A DNA stretch of 64,000 nt from Devosia sp. RR2S18 (GCF_030177755.1 NZ_CP126539.1:1140001-1204000), one strand, 5' to 3'; shown: positions 8,466-17,789, counted from the first letter of the stretch. Translations and numbers: made by a program. The notes: a model not told the origin generated them from the letters alone.

Positions 8466-9884
8466 CTACTTGGGCAGTATTTGCGCAAGCCGTAGGTAGG
8501 CAATGCGTTCGACCTGTGCGCAAGCGGTGGCGAACTCTACCTTGGCAGAGTTGTCGATGCGCTTCTCGAAGGCCGCGAGGATGGACGCCTTGGTGTTGTC
8601 GCGGACGGCGATGATAAAGGGGAAGCCGAACTTCTCCACATAGGCAGTGTTGAGCTCGGTAAAGCGGGCGCGCTCGTCGTCCGTGAGGGCGTCGAGGCCG
8701 GCCGACGCCTGTTCGGCCGTCGAGGCGTCGGTCAGCCGCTTGGCGGCGGCAAGCTTGCCGGCTAGATCGGGATGGGCGCGTAGGACCGCGAGGCGCTCCG
8801 CATCGCTGGCCATGCGGAACTGGGTACGCAGGGCAAAGTGAAGACCGACGGCCGTGTCGTTGGCGGGCGCGAGTTCGCCGTCCCAGGCACGCTCTGCTAT
8901 CCAGGGGCTGTGCTCGAAGATGGAGCCGAACGTCTCCACGAAATTGGTCTTGTCCATTGCGGAGGGGATCAGGTCCGGTGCCTGGTAGGGGTGTTCTCGA
9001 GCCCAATGCTCTGCAATCTGAAGACGCGTCGGCACCCAGACCCTGTAGAAGCCTTTGATGTAGTCGACGAACTTCTTGAGCCCCTGGAAACGCCCGGGTT
9101 GGCCGACCAGGCGGCAATGGAGCCCAATCGACATCATCTTGGGCGAGCCCGCCTCGCCTTCGGCATAGAGACAGTCAAAGCTGTCTTTCAAGAACTGGAA
9201 ATACGCCTCGCCATTGTCGAAGCCCGATGCGGTGACGAAACGCATGTCGTTGGCGCTGAGCGTATAGGGAATGATGAGCTGCGGACGGCCCCCATGCACC
9301 CGCCAATAGGGCAGGTCATCGTCATAAGTGTCCGAGATATAGGCGAAACCGCCTTCCTCGGAAACGAGATCGACGGTGTTGAGTGAGCAACGCCCGGTGT
9401 ACCAGCCGCGCGGTCGTTCCCCGGTGGCGATGGTGTGGAGGCGGATCGCCTCGGCAATCTGTTCACGCTCCAGTTCGGGCGGCATGTCCCTGTGTTCGAC
9501 CCATTTGAGGCCATGGCTGGCAATCTCCCAGCCGGCATCCTGCATGGCGGCGAGCTGCGCGGGGGCGCGCATGAGCGCGGTGGCGACGCCGTAGATGGTG
9601 ACCGGCAGATTGGCCTCGGTGAAGAGGCGATGCAGCCGCCAGAAGCCGGCGCGGGCGCCATATTCATACATGGACTCAACGTTCCAATGCCGCATTCCGG
9701 GCCAAGGTGCGGCGCCGACCACATCGGCCAGAAAGGCCTCCGAAGCCGCGTCGCCATGGAGGATGTTGTTCTCGCCACCCTCCTCGTAATTGAGCACGAA
9801 CTGTACCGCGACATTGGCGCCGCCGGGCCAGTTGGCGTGGGGCGGATTGGGGCCGTAGCCATGCATGTTGCGGGGATAGCGCAT
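8466..9884 (-). CDS. puuE: Allantoinase (PuuE)-OHCU decarboxylase (UraD) fusion protein
   Basis: A 472-residue bifunctional enzyme. Residues 1 to about 300 are a PuuE-type polysaccharide-deacetylase-fold allantoinase (GPNPPHANWPGG, LNYEEGGE, IASHGLKW at 121-128, GRCSLNT), opening allantoin to allantoate. Residues about 305-472 are a UraD domain that decarboxylates 2-oxo-4-hydroxy-4-carboxy-5-ureidoimidazoline to (S)-allantoin; its catalytic histidine is H325 in FEHSPWIAE. The second domain therefore makes the substrate of the first. It is the first gene of the minus arm, divergent from uraH, which supplies the UraD substrate. Confidence 0.95.
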   Translation of the reverse strand: MRYPRNMHGYGPNPPHANWPGGANVAVQFVLNYEEGGENNILHGDAASEAFLADVVGAAPWPGMRHWNVESMYEYGARAGFWRLHRLFTEANLPVTIYGVATALMRAPAQLAAMQDAGWEIASHGLKWVEHRDMPPELEREQIAEAIRLHTIATGERPRGWYTGRCSLNTVDLVSEEGGFAYISDTYDDDLPYWRVHGGRPQLIIPYTLSANDMRFVTASGFDNGEAYFQFLKDSFDCLYAEGEAGSPKMMSIGLHCRLVGQPGRFQGLKKFVDYIKGFYRVWVPTRLQIAEHWAREHPYQAPDLIPSAMDKTNFVETFGSIFEHSPWIAERAWDGELAPANDTAVGLHFALRTQFRMASDAERLAVLRAHPDLAGKLAAAKRLTDASTAEQASAGLDALTDDERARFTELNTAYVEKFGFPFIIAVRDNTKASILAAFEKRIDNSAKVEFATACAQVERIAYLRLAQILPK

Positions 9885-9954
9885 CGTCTCTGCTCTGGGG
9901 CTCTGCTAGGTCGGCCGGAGTATCGGACAGCCCACTCCAATCACGATGCACAAA

Positions 9955-9972
9955 AATGGACCAGTTGGTAAA
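9955..9972. promoter_or_regulatory. Candidate operator in the divergent puuE-uraD / uraH region
   Basis: The sequence TGGACCAGTTGGTAAA contains the short dyad ACCA-N2-TGGT in an AT-rich patch midway between the two divergent purine arms. This resembles the kind of site bound by GntR/FadR-type regulators, but no regulator gene is adjacent. Weak on sequence alone. Confidence 0.3.
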
Positions 9973-10038
9973 AAATGGGCATTGCGCATCGAGGCTGATG
10001 CGATAGTCTCGCTGACTGGGGAAACTACGGAGCAGCAA

Positions 10039-10389
10039 ATGGCCGGTCGGCTGACCACGCATGTACTCGATACCATGCACGGCAAGCCCGCGCGTGGCCT
10101 GCGCCTGGAGCTGCTCTATGTACATGGGGACCACACCCATCACATCCTCGACAGCTACACCAATGCCGATGGCCGGGTCGACCAGCCGCTGCTAGAGGAC
10201 GATCAGTTCCAGCTTGGCGAGTTCGAGATCCACTTTCATGTGGGCCAGTATTTCGAGCGCCTCGGGGTGGAACTGCAAACGCCATTTCTCAACGTCGTGC
10301 CGGTGCGCTTTACCATCTCAGAAGACAGTCACTACCATGTGCCGCTCCTGGTCAGCCCCTTCGGCTATTCGACCTATCGGGGGAGCTAA
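10039..10389 (+). CDS. uraH: 5-hydroxyisourate hydrolase
   Basis: A 116-residue transthyretin-like enzyme that hydrolyses 5-hydroxyisourate to OHCU, directly after urate oxidation. The N-terminal signature LTTHVLDTMHGKPA and the C-terminal YSTYRGS (the family's YRGS ending) are both intact. An upstream in-frame ATG at 9946 would add 31 unrelated residues. I chose 10039 because GGAG at 10029-10032 is correctly spaced and homology begins at MAGRL. It leads the plus arm, with xdhA starting 3 bases after its stop. Confidence 0.95.
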   Translation: MAGRLTTHVLDTMHGKPARGLRLELLYVHGDHTHHILDSYTNADGRVDQPLLEDDQFQLGEFEIHFHVGQYFERLGVELQTPFLNVVPVRFTISEDSHYHVPLLVSPFGYSTYRGS

Positions 10390-10392
10390 ATC

Positions 10393-11859
10393 GTGGTCGA
10401 GGTCGTCAATGCCGTTCGCTTCATCCTCAACGACCGGGAAATCACGCTCACCGACATCAAGCCGGACCTGACGCTGCTTGATTGGCTGCGGCTCGACCGG
10501 CGGCTGCGCGGCAGCAAGGAGGGCTGTGCGGAGGGCGATTGCGGCGCCTGCACGGTGCTAGTGGGGCGCCTGATGGGCGACGAGATCATCTATGACTCGG
10601 TGACCAGTTGCATCCGCTTTGTGGGGAGCCTCCATGGCACCCATGTGGTCACCATCGAGCATCTGCGCGGCGAGAACGGCGATCTCCATCCAGTGCAGCA
10701 AGCCATGGTCGACCACCATGGCAGCCAGTGCGGCTTCTGCACCCCCGGCTTTGTCATGAGCCTTTACGGGCTCTGGATGCGCGATCCCAATCCCAGCCAG
10801 CGCGCCGTCGAAAAGGCGCTGCAGGGCAATCTGTGCCGCTGCACCGGCTACGCGCCCATTATTCGGGCCGCCAAGGCGATGTCGAGCTACGGCCTACCGG
10901 AAGCCGATCCGCTCTGGGCCGAGCGCATCCGCCTCAAGGGTCAGATAAAGGCTATCAATGACGGCCGCCGAGTAGAGATCGGTACGGGCGCCGAACGCAT
11001 CATCGTGCCGGCAAACCTGGATGATTTCGCGCGCATCTATGAAGAACATCCCGAGGCGACCATCGTCGCGGGCTCCACCGATGTGGGGCTTTGGGTCACC
11101 AAATTCATGCGGTCCATCGGGCCGGTGATCTTTATAGGGCATTTGCAGGAGCTCAAGCGCATCGCCGAGAACGACAGCGAGCTGCGCTTTTATGCCGGCG
11201 TGTCCTATTCCGAAGCGCTGCCGCTGTTGGCGCAGTACTTCCCCGGCATGAGCGAGCTCTGGAATCGCGTTGCCGGCGAGCAGATCCGCAACATGGGGAC
11301 GATTGGCGGCAACATCGCCAATGGCTCGCCCATAGGCGACACGCCACCGCCCTTGATTGCGCTGGGCGCCAAACTGCACTTGCGGCGTGGCGAGCACCGT
11401 CGCGAGATCAAGCTCGAGGATTACTTCCTCGCCTATGGCAAGCAGGACCGCCAGCCCGGTGAGTTCGTGGAAAGCGTTACCGTTCCGCACCTGCCGGCCG
11501 GTGAGCAGTTCGCGGTCTACAAGATTTCCAAGCGCCGGGAGGAGGATATCTCAACCCTGTGCGGTGCCTTCCGGGTCTTCGTCAATGATGCCGGCACGGT
11601 CGGCATGGCCCGCATCGCCTTTGGGGGCATGGCAGCCACTCCTAAGCGGGCCAAGGCGGTAGAAGCCGAGCTCGTGGGCAAGCCCTGGTCGGAGGAGACA
11701 ATCGAAGCGGCGATTGCCGCCTTCGCTGTGGACTATCAGCCGATCACCGACATGCGCGCCTCGGCGGACTATCGGTCGTTGGCGGCGCAGAACCTGTTGC
11801 GGCGCTTTTTCCTCGAGACCACCGGCCAGGGGCAGCGCCTCAGCCGTGAGGTGGCGTGA
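10393..11859 (+). CDS. xdhA: Xanthine dehydrogenase, iron-sulfur/FAD subunit
   Basis: A 488-residue small subunit with a GTG start. Residues 1-75 are a plant-type 2Fe-2S ferredoxin domain (C45, C50, C53 in GCAEGDCGACT). The second 2Fe-2S helical domain follows, with QCGFCTPGF and NLCRCTGYAPI. The FAD-binding domain covers about 190-370 (ATIVAGSTDVGLWV, NMGTIGGNIANGSPIGD) and a CO-dehydrogenase flavoprotein C-terminal domain ends the chain. It passes electrons from the molybdenum subunit XdhB to NAD. It sits 3 bases after uraH and overlaps xdhB by one base. Confidence 0.97.
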   Translation: MVEVVNAVRFILNDREITLTDIKPDLTLLDWLRLDRRLRGSKEGCAEGDCGACTVLVGRLMGDEIIYDSVTSCIRFVGSLHGTHVVTIEHLRGENGDLHPVQQAMVDHHGSQCGFCTPGFVMSLYGLWMRDPNPSQRAVEKALQGNLCRCTGYAPIIRAAKAMSSYGLPEADPLWAERIRLKGQIKAINDGRRVEIGTGAERIIVPANLDDFARIYEEHPEATIVAGSTDVGLWVTKFMRSIGPVIFIGHLQELKRIAENDSELRFYAGVSYSEALPLLAQYFPGMSELWNRVAGEQIRNMGTIGGNIANGSPIGDTPPPLIALGAKLHLRRGEHRREIKLEDYFLAYGKQDRQPGEFVESVTVPHLPAGEQFAVYKISKRREEDISTLCGAFRVFVNDAGTVGMARIAFGGMAATPKRAKAVEAELVGKPWSEETIEAAIAAFAVDYQPITDMRASADYRSLAAQNLLRRFFLETTGQGQRLSREVA

Positions 11860-14189
11860 TGAACCGGCACGAGCCCAAGATCAAGCTGGCTAGCCTCCAT
11901 ACCGCCACTCGGCACGATAGCGGCCCCAAGCATGTGGCCGGCACTGCCGAATATATCGACGACATGGTCGAGCCGGCGAGCACGGTCCATGCCTATCTCG
12001 CGCTCGCCAAGCGCCCCCATGCCAGGATCGCAGGAATAAACTTCGACGCCGTCAATGCCGCTTCGGGCGTGATCGGCGTGCTGACAGCGGCCGATGTGCC
12101 GGGCGAAAATGACATCAGCCCCAGTCACCGCCATGATGAGCCGGTGTTCGCCACTGACGAAATCCACTTCTATGGCCAGCCACTCTTTGCCGTCGTTGCC
12201 GAAACGCGCGAGCAGGCGCGTCGCGCTGCGCACTTGGCGCAGGTCGAGTATGTTGACCTGCCCTTCTTCACCACCGTGCGCGAGGCGCAAGATGCCGGCG
12301 GGAAACTCGTCATCGATCCGCTGACGCTGCGGCGCGGCGATGTGGAGGCCGGTCTCGCCGCCGCCCCACGGCGGCTCAAGGGCAGCATCGAGATCGGCGG
12401 GCAGGACCATTTCTATCTCGAAGGCCATATTGCCATGGCCATTCCGGGTGAAGACGAAGACGTCACTGTCTTTTCCTCCACCCAGCATCCGAGCGAAGTG
12501 CAGGTGATGGTGGCGCAGGTGCTGGGCATTCGCCAGCACGCCGTCACCATCAATGTGCGCCGCATGGGGGGCGGTTTCGGCGGCAAGGAAACGCAGGGGA
12601 ATCTCTTCGCCTGCGTCGCGGCACTGACGGCCAAAAAGTGGAATCGCGCCTGCAAGATCCGGCCGGACCGCGACGATGACATGGTGGCCACGGGCAAGCG
12701 CCACGATTTCGTGGTGGATTACCATGTCGGCTATGACGACACCGGCAAGATTGCCGCTGTGGACGCCGTCTACGCCGCGCGAGCCGGCTTTTCTTCCGAT
12801 CTCTCCGGCCCGGTTACGGACAGGGCGTTGTTTCACTGCGACAATGCCTATTGGTATCCGGCGGTGCGTGCCCGCTCCGAGCCGCTCTATACCAACACGG
12901 TCTCCAACACGGCCTTCCGCGGATTCGGTGGCCCGCAGGGCATGCTCGCTGCCGAGCGCTGGATCGAAGAGATCGCCTATAGCCTGGGCAAGGATCCGCT
13001 GGAGATCCGCAAGGCCAATTTCTACGGCACCGACACCAATAACGTGACGCCCTATCATCAGACGGTGGAGGACAATGTCATCCATCGGGTGGTCGAGGAA
13101 CTCGAAGCATCCTCAGACTACCAGGCGCGACGCCGGTCCATCATCGAGTTCAACCGCACAAGCCCGATCCTCAAAAAGGGGATTGCGCTAACGCCCGTCA
13201 AGTTCGGCATCTCCTTCACGGCGACCTGGTACAACCAGGGTGGCGCGCTGGTTCATGTCTACAAGGATGGCACTATCCAGCTCAATCACGGCGGCACCGA
13301 GATGGGGCAGGGGCTCTACATCAAGGTGGCGCAGGTGGTGGCCGATGCCTTTGGCGTTGGGCTCGACAACGTCAAGGTCATGACCACCTCGACCGGCAAG
13401 GTTGCCAACACTTCTGCCACCGCGGCCTCCTCGGGAACCGATCTCAATGGCGCGGCCGCACTCGACGCCGCCCGGCAGATCAAGGAGCGCCTTGTTGCCC
13501 ATGCAGCGCGGCTCTACGGTTGCGAGCAGAACGAAGTGGACTGGGTGCAGGGGGGCGTCCAGGCGGGCGAGACCTTCGTCACCTTTGCCGAATTGTGTGC
13601 CTCCGCCTATATGAACCGCATCCAGCTTTCGGCCGCCGGCTTCTATACAACGCCCAAGATCCACTGGGACCGTGCCACCGGTCGGGGCCACCCCTTCTAC
13701 TACTACGCCTATGGCGCCTCGGTCAGCGAAGTGACCATCGACACGCTGACGGGCGAGTACACCGTCGACCGAGTCGATATCCTCCATGATGTCGGCAAGT
13801 CGCTGAACCCGGCAATCGATCTGGGCCAGATCGAAGGCGGCTTCATCCAGGGCATGGGCTGGCTCACCACCGAGGAGCTCTGGTGGGACAACAAGGGCGA
13901 GCTACGCACGCATGCGCCCTCCACCTACAAAATTCCGCTAGCGTCGGACGTGCCGCCTGTCTTCAACGTCAAACTCGCCGAATGGTCCGCCAATCAGGAA
14001 GCGGTGATCGGCCGCTCGAAGGCCGTTGGGGAACCTCCGCTGATGCTGGCTATGAGTGTTGTCGAGGCACTCTCGATGGCAGTGGCATCGGTGGCTGACT
14101 ACGCGGTTTGCCCGCGGCTCAATACGCCGGTAACGCCCGAGCGGGTGCTGATGGGCGTCGAGCGGCTCAAGCGGGAGGCGCGGGGGTGA
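11859..14189 (+). CDS. xdhB: Xanthine dehydrogenase, molybdopterin subunit
   Basis: A 776-residue molybdenum-binding subunit that oxidises hypoxanthine and xanthine to urate. Active-site segments are intact: HFYLEGH (substrate-binding Glu), RRMGGGFGGKE (molybdopterin loop), TAFRGFGGPQGM (substrate-binding Arg), and the catalytic Glu in SKAVGEPPLMLA near the C-terminus. I use the ATG at 11859, which shares one base with the xdhA TGA; a GTG at 11856 is the only alternative. The neighbour xdhC is its cofactor-insertion factor. Confidence 0.97.
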   Translation: MNRHEPKIKLASLHTATRHDSGPKHVAGTAEYIDDMVEPASTVHAYLALAKRPHARIAGINFDAVNAASGVIGVLTAADVPGENDISPSHRHDEPVFATDEIHFYGQPLFAVVAETREQARRAAHLAQVEYVDLPFFTTVREAQDAGGKLVIDPLTLRRGDVEAGLAAAPRRLKGSIEIGGQDHFYLEGHIAMAIPGEDEDVTVFSSTQHPSEVQVMVAQVLGIRQHAVTINVRRMGGGFGGKETQGNLFACVAALTAKKWNRACKIRPDRDDDMVATGKRHDFVVDYHVGYDDTGKIAAVDAVYAARAGFSSDLSGPVTDRALFHCDNAYWYPAVRARSEPLYTNTVSNTAFRGFGGPQGMLAAERWIEEIAYSLGKDPLEIRKANFYGTDTNNVTPYHQTVEDNVIHRVVEELEASSDYQARRRSIIEFNRTSPILKKGIALTPVKFGISFTATWYNQGGALVHVYKDGTIQLNHGGTEMGQGLYIKVAQVVADAFGVGLDNVKVMTTSTGKVANTSATAASSGTDLNGAAALDAARQIKERLVAHAARLYGCEQNEVDWVQGGVQAGETFVTFAELCASAYMNRIQLSAAGFYTTPKIHWDRATGRGHPFYYYAYGASVSEVTIDTLTGEYTVDRVDILHDVGKSLNPAIDLGQIEGGFIQGMGWLTTEELWWDNKGELRTHAPSTYKIPLASDVPPVFNVKLAEWSANQEAVIGRSKAVGEPPLMLAMSVVEALSMAVASVADYAVCPRLNTPVTPERVLMGVERLKREARG

Positions 14190-14212
14190 CGGCACTGCGC
14201 CTCTCTCATCGC

Positions 14213-14324
14213 CCCCCACCTAACCTCCCCCTCCTAGGGGGAGGAACAGCGCCAGTGCTGTTCACAGATCCCGGCCCATACGCCATTCCACGCCTCCCCC
14301 TCCCAGGGGGAGGCCGGGTGGGGG
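14213..14324. repeat. GC-rich palindromic intergenic repeat (composite, two hairpins)
   Basis: Between xdhB and xdhC are CCTCCCCC-N5-GGGGGAGG (14224-14244) and GCCTCCCCC-N5-GGGGGAGGC (14292-14314), with a small AACAGC/GCTGTT hairpin between them. The whole unit is bounded by CCCCCACC (14213-14220) and GGTGGGGG (14317-14324), so it can fold as one long structure. Relatives with the same CTCCCC/GGGGAG core lie at 61646-61668 and 63001-63032. It ends 8 bases before the xdhC start. Confidence 0.8.
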
Positions 14325-14331
14325 TGCTACT

Positions 14332-15189
14332 ATGACCCCTGCCAGCCTCGAAGCCTTTCTCGCCGCGAATTCCGATGCAATCCTCTGCGAACTGACCGCC
14401 GTGCGCGGCTCCAGCCCGCGAGAGCAGGGCACGTTCATGCTGGTTGGCGCTGGCGGCATCTTCGGCACCATCGGCGGCGGCGCGCTGGAATATATGGTGA
14501 TTGAGCACGCCAGGCGGCTGATCGCATCCGGTCGCGCTGCAGAGCTCATGGATGTTCCACTGGGACCCGAGATCGGCCAATGCTGTGGCGGTCGAGTAGA
14601 AGTCGATTTGCGCTACGCCAGCCCGGATTTGTGCGCTAGGCTTCAAGAGCGGGTCGCTGGCGAAACGGCGGCCCTCCCGCGCGTCTATGTGTTTGGCGCC
14701 GGCCACGTCGGACGCGTTCTTGCGCAGATGCTGGCACTGCTGCCTGTTCAAGTGCAGGTCATCGACACGCGGGAAGAAGAACTCAGCCTTCTCGCTCCAG
14801 GCATACCGGCGCAGCGTGTAGCGATGCCCGAAGCGGTGGTTCGCAACGCGCCGGCAGGCAGCAGCTATGTCATCCTTACCCATGACCACGCGCTTGATTT
14901 CCTGATCGCCCAGGAAGCGCTGGCTCGCACAGATGCGCCCTATGTCGGCATGGTCGGGTCGCGCACCAAACGGGCGCGCTTTTCCAGTTGGTACCTCGGC
15001 GCAGGCGGCGACCCGGAGGCCCTCAATCGACTCGTGCTGCCCATCGGTGCGAACGGGATTGGGGATAAACGTCCCGCCGTCATCGCGGCACTGGCGGCGG
15101 CGGAGATAATGGTTCAGATAGGCAAGCGGGAAGCTAATGATGGGCAGGCACAGGTCTCCGGCGCGCTGGGGGCCTTGAGTGGACGTTAG
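14332..15189 (+). CDS. xdhC: Xanthine dehydrogenase accessory protein XdhC
   Basis: A 285-residue cytoplasmic chaperone that binds the molybdenum cofactor, aids its sulfuration and delivers it to XdhB. The N-terminal XdhC/CoxI domain has AVRGSSPREQGTFMLV, GTIGGGALEY and GPEIGQCCGGRVEV. A Rossmann domain follows at about residue 120 (YVFGAGHVGRVLAQML), ending with YVGMVGSRTKRARF and the family's IGANGIGDKRPAVIAALAAAEI. It is separated from xdhB by the palindromic repeat but is otherwise in the same operon. Confidence 0.95.
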   Translation: MTPASLEAFLAANSDAILCELTAVRGSSPREQGTFMLVGAGGIFGTIGGGALEYMVIEHARRLIASGRAAELMDVPLGPEIGQCCGGRVEVDLRYASPDLCARLQERVAGETAALPRVYVFGAGHVGRVLAQMLALLPVQVQVIDTREEELSLLAPGIPAQRVAMPEAVVRNAPAGSSYVILTHDHALDFLIAQEALARTDAPYVGMVGSRTKRARFSSWYLGAGGDPEALNRLVLPIGANGIGDKRPAVIAALAAAEIMVQIGKREANDGQAQVSGALGALSGR

Positions 15190-15190
15190 T

Positions 15191-16723
15191 ATGCCGCATC
15201 GGCTTGAATTGACTGGCATTACCAAGCGCTTTCCCGGCGTGCTCGCCAATGACAACGTCACCTTCTCCGTACGGCCGGGCGAGATCCACGCGCTGTTGGG
15301 CGAAAACGGCGCCGGCAAGTCTACCCTGGTCAAGATGATCTACGGGATCATGCAACCCGATGCCGGCGAGATCCGCTGGAATGGCCAGCCGGTGACGGTC
15401 GCCAATCCCAAGGCCGCCCGTCGGCTCGGCATCGGCATGGTGTTCCAGCACTTCAGCCTCTTCGAGGCGCTGACCGTGCTCGAGAACATCGCCTTGGGCA
15501 TGGACGCCAAGATCCCGGCGCGAGAGCTCGAGACGCGCATCCGCGAGGTGATGACGACCTACGGGCTGCTGCTTGATCCGCATCGCACTGTTGCCACCCT
15601 GTCGGTGGGCGAGCGGCAACGCATCGAAATTGTCCGGGCTTTGCTGCTCGACCCGCAATTGCTGATTATGGATGAGCCCACCTCGGTGTTGACGCCCCAG
15701 GAGGTTGACCAGCTTTTCGAGGTGCTGCGGAAGTTGGCGGCGCAGGGATGTTCGATCCTTTACATCTCCCACAAGCTGCACGAGATCAAAGCGCTCTGCG
15801 ACACGGCAACCATCCTGCGCGGCGGCAAGCTGGTGGACACCTGCGATCCCCGGCAGGAGACCAGCCGCTCCATGGCCGAGAAGATGATCGGCGCGGGCCT
15901 TAAGGACATCGTGCGCGCCGAGGGACGCAGCATTGGCGACGCCAAGCTCGTGGTGTCGCACCTCTCGACCAAAAAGCTTGGTCATTTCGATGTGCCGGTG
16001 GACGATGTGAGCTTCACCGTTCGAGCCGGAGAGATATTTGGAATCGCGGGGGTGGCGGGCAATGGGCAGAATGCATTGCTCGATGCTCTCAGCGGGGAAG
16101 TACTGGGCGAGGACCGCAATGCCATCACCATCGACGGCTTCGGCATCGGCCTACTTGAGACCACCGCCCGACGCAAGCGCGGCCTCTGTGCCGTGCCAGA
16201 GGAGCGCAATGGGCACGCTGCCGTCGGCGATTTTTCGCTCAGCGACAATTCGGTCCTGACCGCCCGCGACCGGTTGGGCATGGTGATGATGGGACTCATC
16301 AATTCGGGCGCCGCCAAGACCTATACGGGCAAGGTGATTGCCGACTTCGCGATCAAGGCGCTGGGTCCCGCCGCAACGGCAGGATCTTTGTCGGGCGGCA
16401 ATCTGCAGAAATACATCATGGGCCGCGAAATTCTGCAAAAGCCCAGCGTGCTGGTTGTTAGCCAACCCACCTGGGGCGTCGATGCGGGTGCTGCGGCGGC
16501 AATTCACCAGGCATTGGTCGATCTTGCAGCCGCCGGTTCGGCAATTGTCGTCATCAGCCAGGATCTCGATGAGCTCCTGGCTCTTTGTGACACATTGGCC
16601 GTGATCAATACGGGACGGCTGTCCGACGCGCGGCCGGTCAGTGATTTCTCGGTGGAGGAGATCGGGCTGTTGATGGGTGGCGTTCACGGTGCGACGGAGG
16701 TGCACGATGTCGTTCCGGCTTGA
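15191..16723 (+). CDS. ABC transporter ATP-binding protein, BMP-dependent nucleoside/purine type
   Basis: A 510-residue double-ATPase subunit of the RbsA-like family. The first nucleotide-binding domain has a canonical Walker A (GENGAGKST) and signature (LSVGERQRIEIV). The second has the family-typical altered Walker A (GVAGNGQN) with signature LSGGNLQKY. It energises the two permeases that follow. The ATG at 15191 was preferred to an upstream GTG at 15179 that would overlap xdhC. Its last 17 bases overlap the first permease gene. Position inside the xanthine dehydrogenase operon suggests uptake of purines, nucleosides or urate. Confidence 0.92.
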   Translation: MPHRLELTGITKRFPGVLANDNVTFSVRPGEIHALLGENGAGKSTLVKMIYGIMQPDAGEIRWNGQPVTVANPKAARRLGIGMVFQHFSLFEALTVLENIALGMDAKIPARELETRIREVMTTYGLLLDPHRTVATLSVGERQRIEIVRALLLDPQLLIMDEPTSVLTPQEVDQLFEVLRKLAAQGCSILYISHKLHEIKALCDTATILRGGKLVDTCDPRQETSRSMAEKMIGAGLKDIVRAEGRSIGDAKLVVSHLSTKKLGHFDVPVDDVSFTVRAGEIFGIAGVAGNGQNALLDALSGEVLGEDRNAITIDGFGIGLLETTARRKRGLCAVPEERNGHAAVGDFSLSDNSVLTARDRLGMVMMGLINSGAAKTYTGKVIADFAIKALGPAATAGSLSGGNLQKYIMGREILQKPSVLVVSQPTWGVDAGAAAAIHQALVDLAAAGSAIVVISQDLDELLALCDTLAVINTGRLSDARPVSDFSVEEIGLLMGGVHGATEVHDVVPA

Positions 16724-17789
16724 GAAGCGCCCCGAACCCAGCAAGCTCATGATCTATACGGCACCGGTTCTGTCGGTGCTGCTCACGATGGTTATCGGCG
16801 CGGTCATCTTTTCGCTGATTGGGTTCGATGGCATCGGCGCGGTGCGCGAAATCTTCTTCACGCCGCTCAGCAACGCCTATCGCTGGCAGGATCTTGGCGT
16901 AAAGGCTGCGCCCTTGATCATCATCGGCGTCGGGCTCTCGATCGCCTATCGGGCCAATGTCTGGAACATCGGGGCGGAAGGGCAATATATCATGGGCGGG
17001 CTCGCCGCCACCTGGGTGGCGCTCTCCACCTATGGCATGACCGGCTGGTGGATCTTGCCGCTGATGGCACTTGCTGGGTTGGTCGGCGGAGCGCTCTATG
17101 CCGGCATCCCGGCGCTCCTCAAGACCCGGCTCAATGTCAACGAGATCCTGACCTCGCTGATGCTCACCTACGCCTCAGTGCAGTTGATCTACTATCTCGT
17201 CCGCGCGCCATGGCGCGATCCGATGGGCATGGGCTTTCCGCAGACCCGCGTCTTTTCCGAGGCCGCGCGCCTGCCCACCATCATTCCCGGCACCATTGTC
17301 CATCTCGGCGTGCCGATCGCCATCGTGGTGGCGCTCGTCGCCTGGTTCATCATGCAGCGCTCGGTCTTTGGCTATCAGATGAAGGTGGTGGGTGCTGCTC
17401 CGCATGCCGCCCGCTATGGTGGGTTCAAGGAGAACCGCACCATCTGGCTGGCTATGCTGGTCAGCGGCGGCTTAGCAGGCTTTGCCGGCATGCTGGAGGT
17501 CGCCGGACCTTTCCAGCGCATGGTGCCGAGCTTCCCTACTGGCTATGGCTTTACCGCTATCATCGTCGCCTTTCTGGGGCGTCTCAATCCACTGGGCGTG
17601 GTGTTTGCCGGCATCGTCATGGCCATCACCTTTGTGGGTGGTGATGTGGCACAGACCAGTATCGGGCTCGACAGCGCCGCCACCGGCATCTTCCAGGCCA
17701 TGGTGCTCTTCTTCCTCCTCGCTGCCGACATTCTGGTGCGCTACCGCGTCCGGCGCGTCGGCACAGCGCCAGCGGAGGCTCGCGCATGA
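16707..17789 (+). CDS. ABC transporter permease (first of two)
   Basis: A 360-residue permease of the BPD_transp_2 family with about 8-10 hydrophobic helices. It carries the conserved YRANVWNIGAEGQYIMGG segment and the later NVNEILTSLMLTYASVQL. The start at 16707 is fixed by GGAGG at 16696-16700; an in-frame GTG at 16677 lacks a site. It overlaps the ATPase gene upstream and the second permease downstream (ATGA). Paralogous permeases of this kind form the heterodimeric channel of BMP-dependent nucleoside importers. Confidence 0.93.
   Translation: MSFRLEKRPEPSKLMIYTAPVLSVLLTMVIGAVIFSLIGFDGIGAVREIFFTPLSNAYRWQDLGVKAAPLIIIGVGLSIAYRANVWNIGAEGQYIMGGLAATWVALSTYGMTGWWILPLMALAGLVGGALYAGIPALLKTRLNVNEILTSLMLTYASVQLIYYLVRAPWRDPMGMGFPQTRVFSEAARLPTIIPGTIVHLGVPIAIVVALVAWFIMQRSVFGYQMKVVGAAPHAARYGGFKENRTIWLAMLVSGGLAGFAGMLEVAGPFQRMVPSFPTGYGFTAIIVAFLGRLNPLGVVFAGIVMAITFVGGDVAQTSIGLDSAATGIFQAMVLFFLLAADILVRYRVRRVGTAPAEARA

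Noticed and set aside
8330..8614. 94-codon plus-strand frame between allE and puuE-uraD
   Set aside because: Mostly antisense to the UraD domain end; no ribosome site or recognisable product.
11769..13085. 438-codon minus-strand frame over xdhB
   Set aside because: Mirror frame of xdhB, which has all catalytic motifs; the antisense product has no domain.
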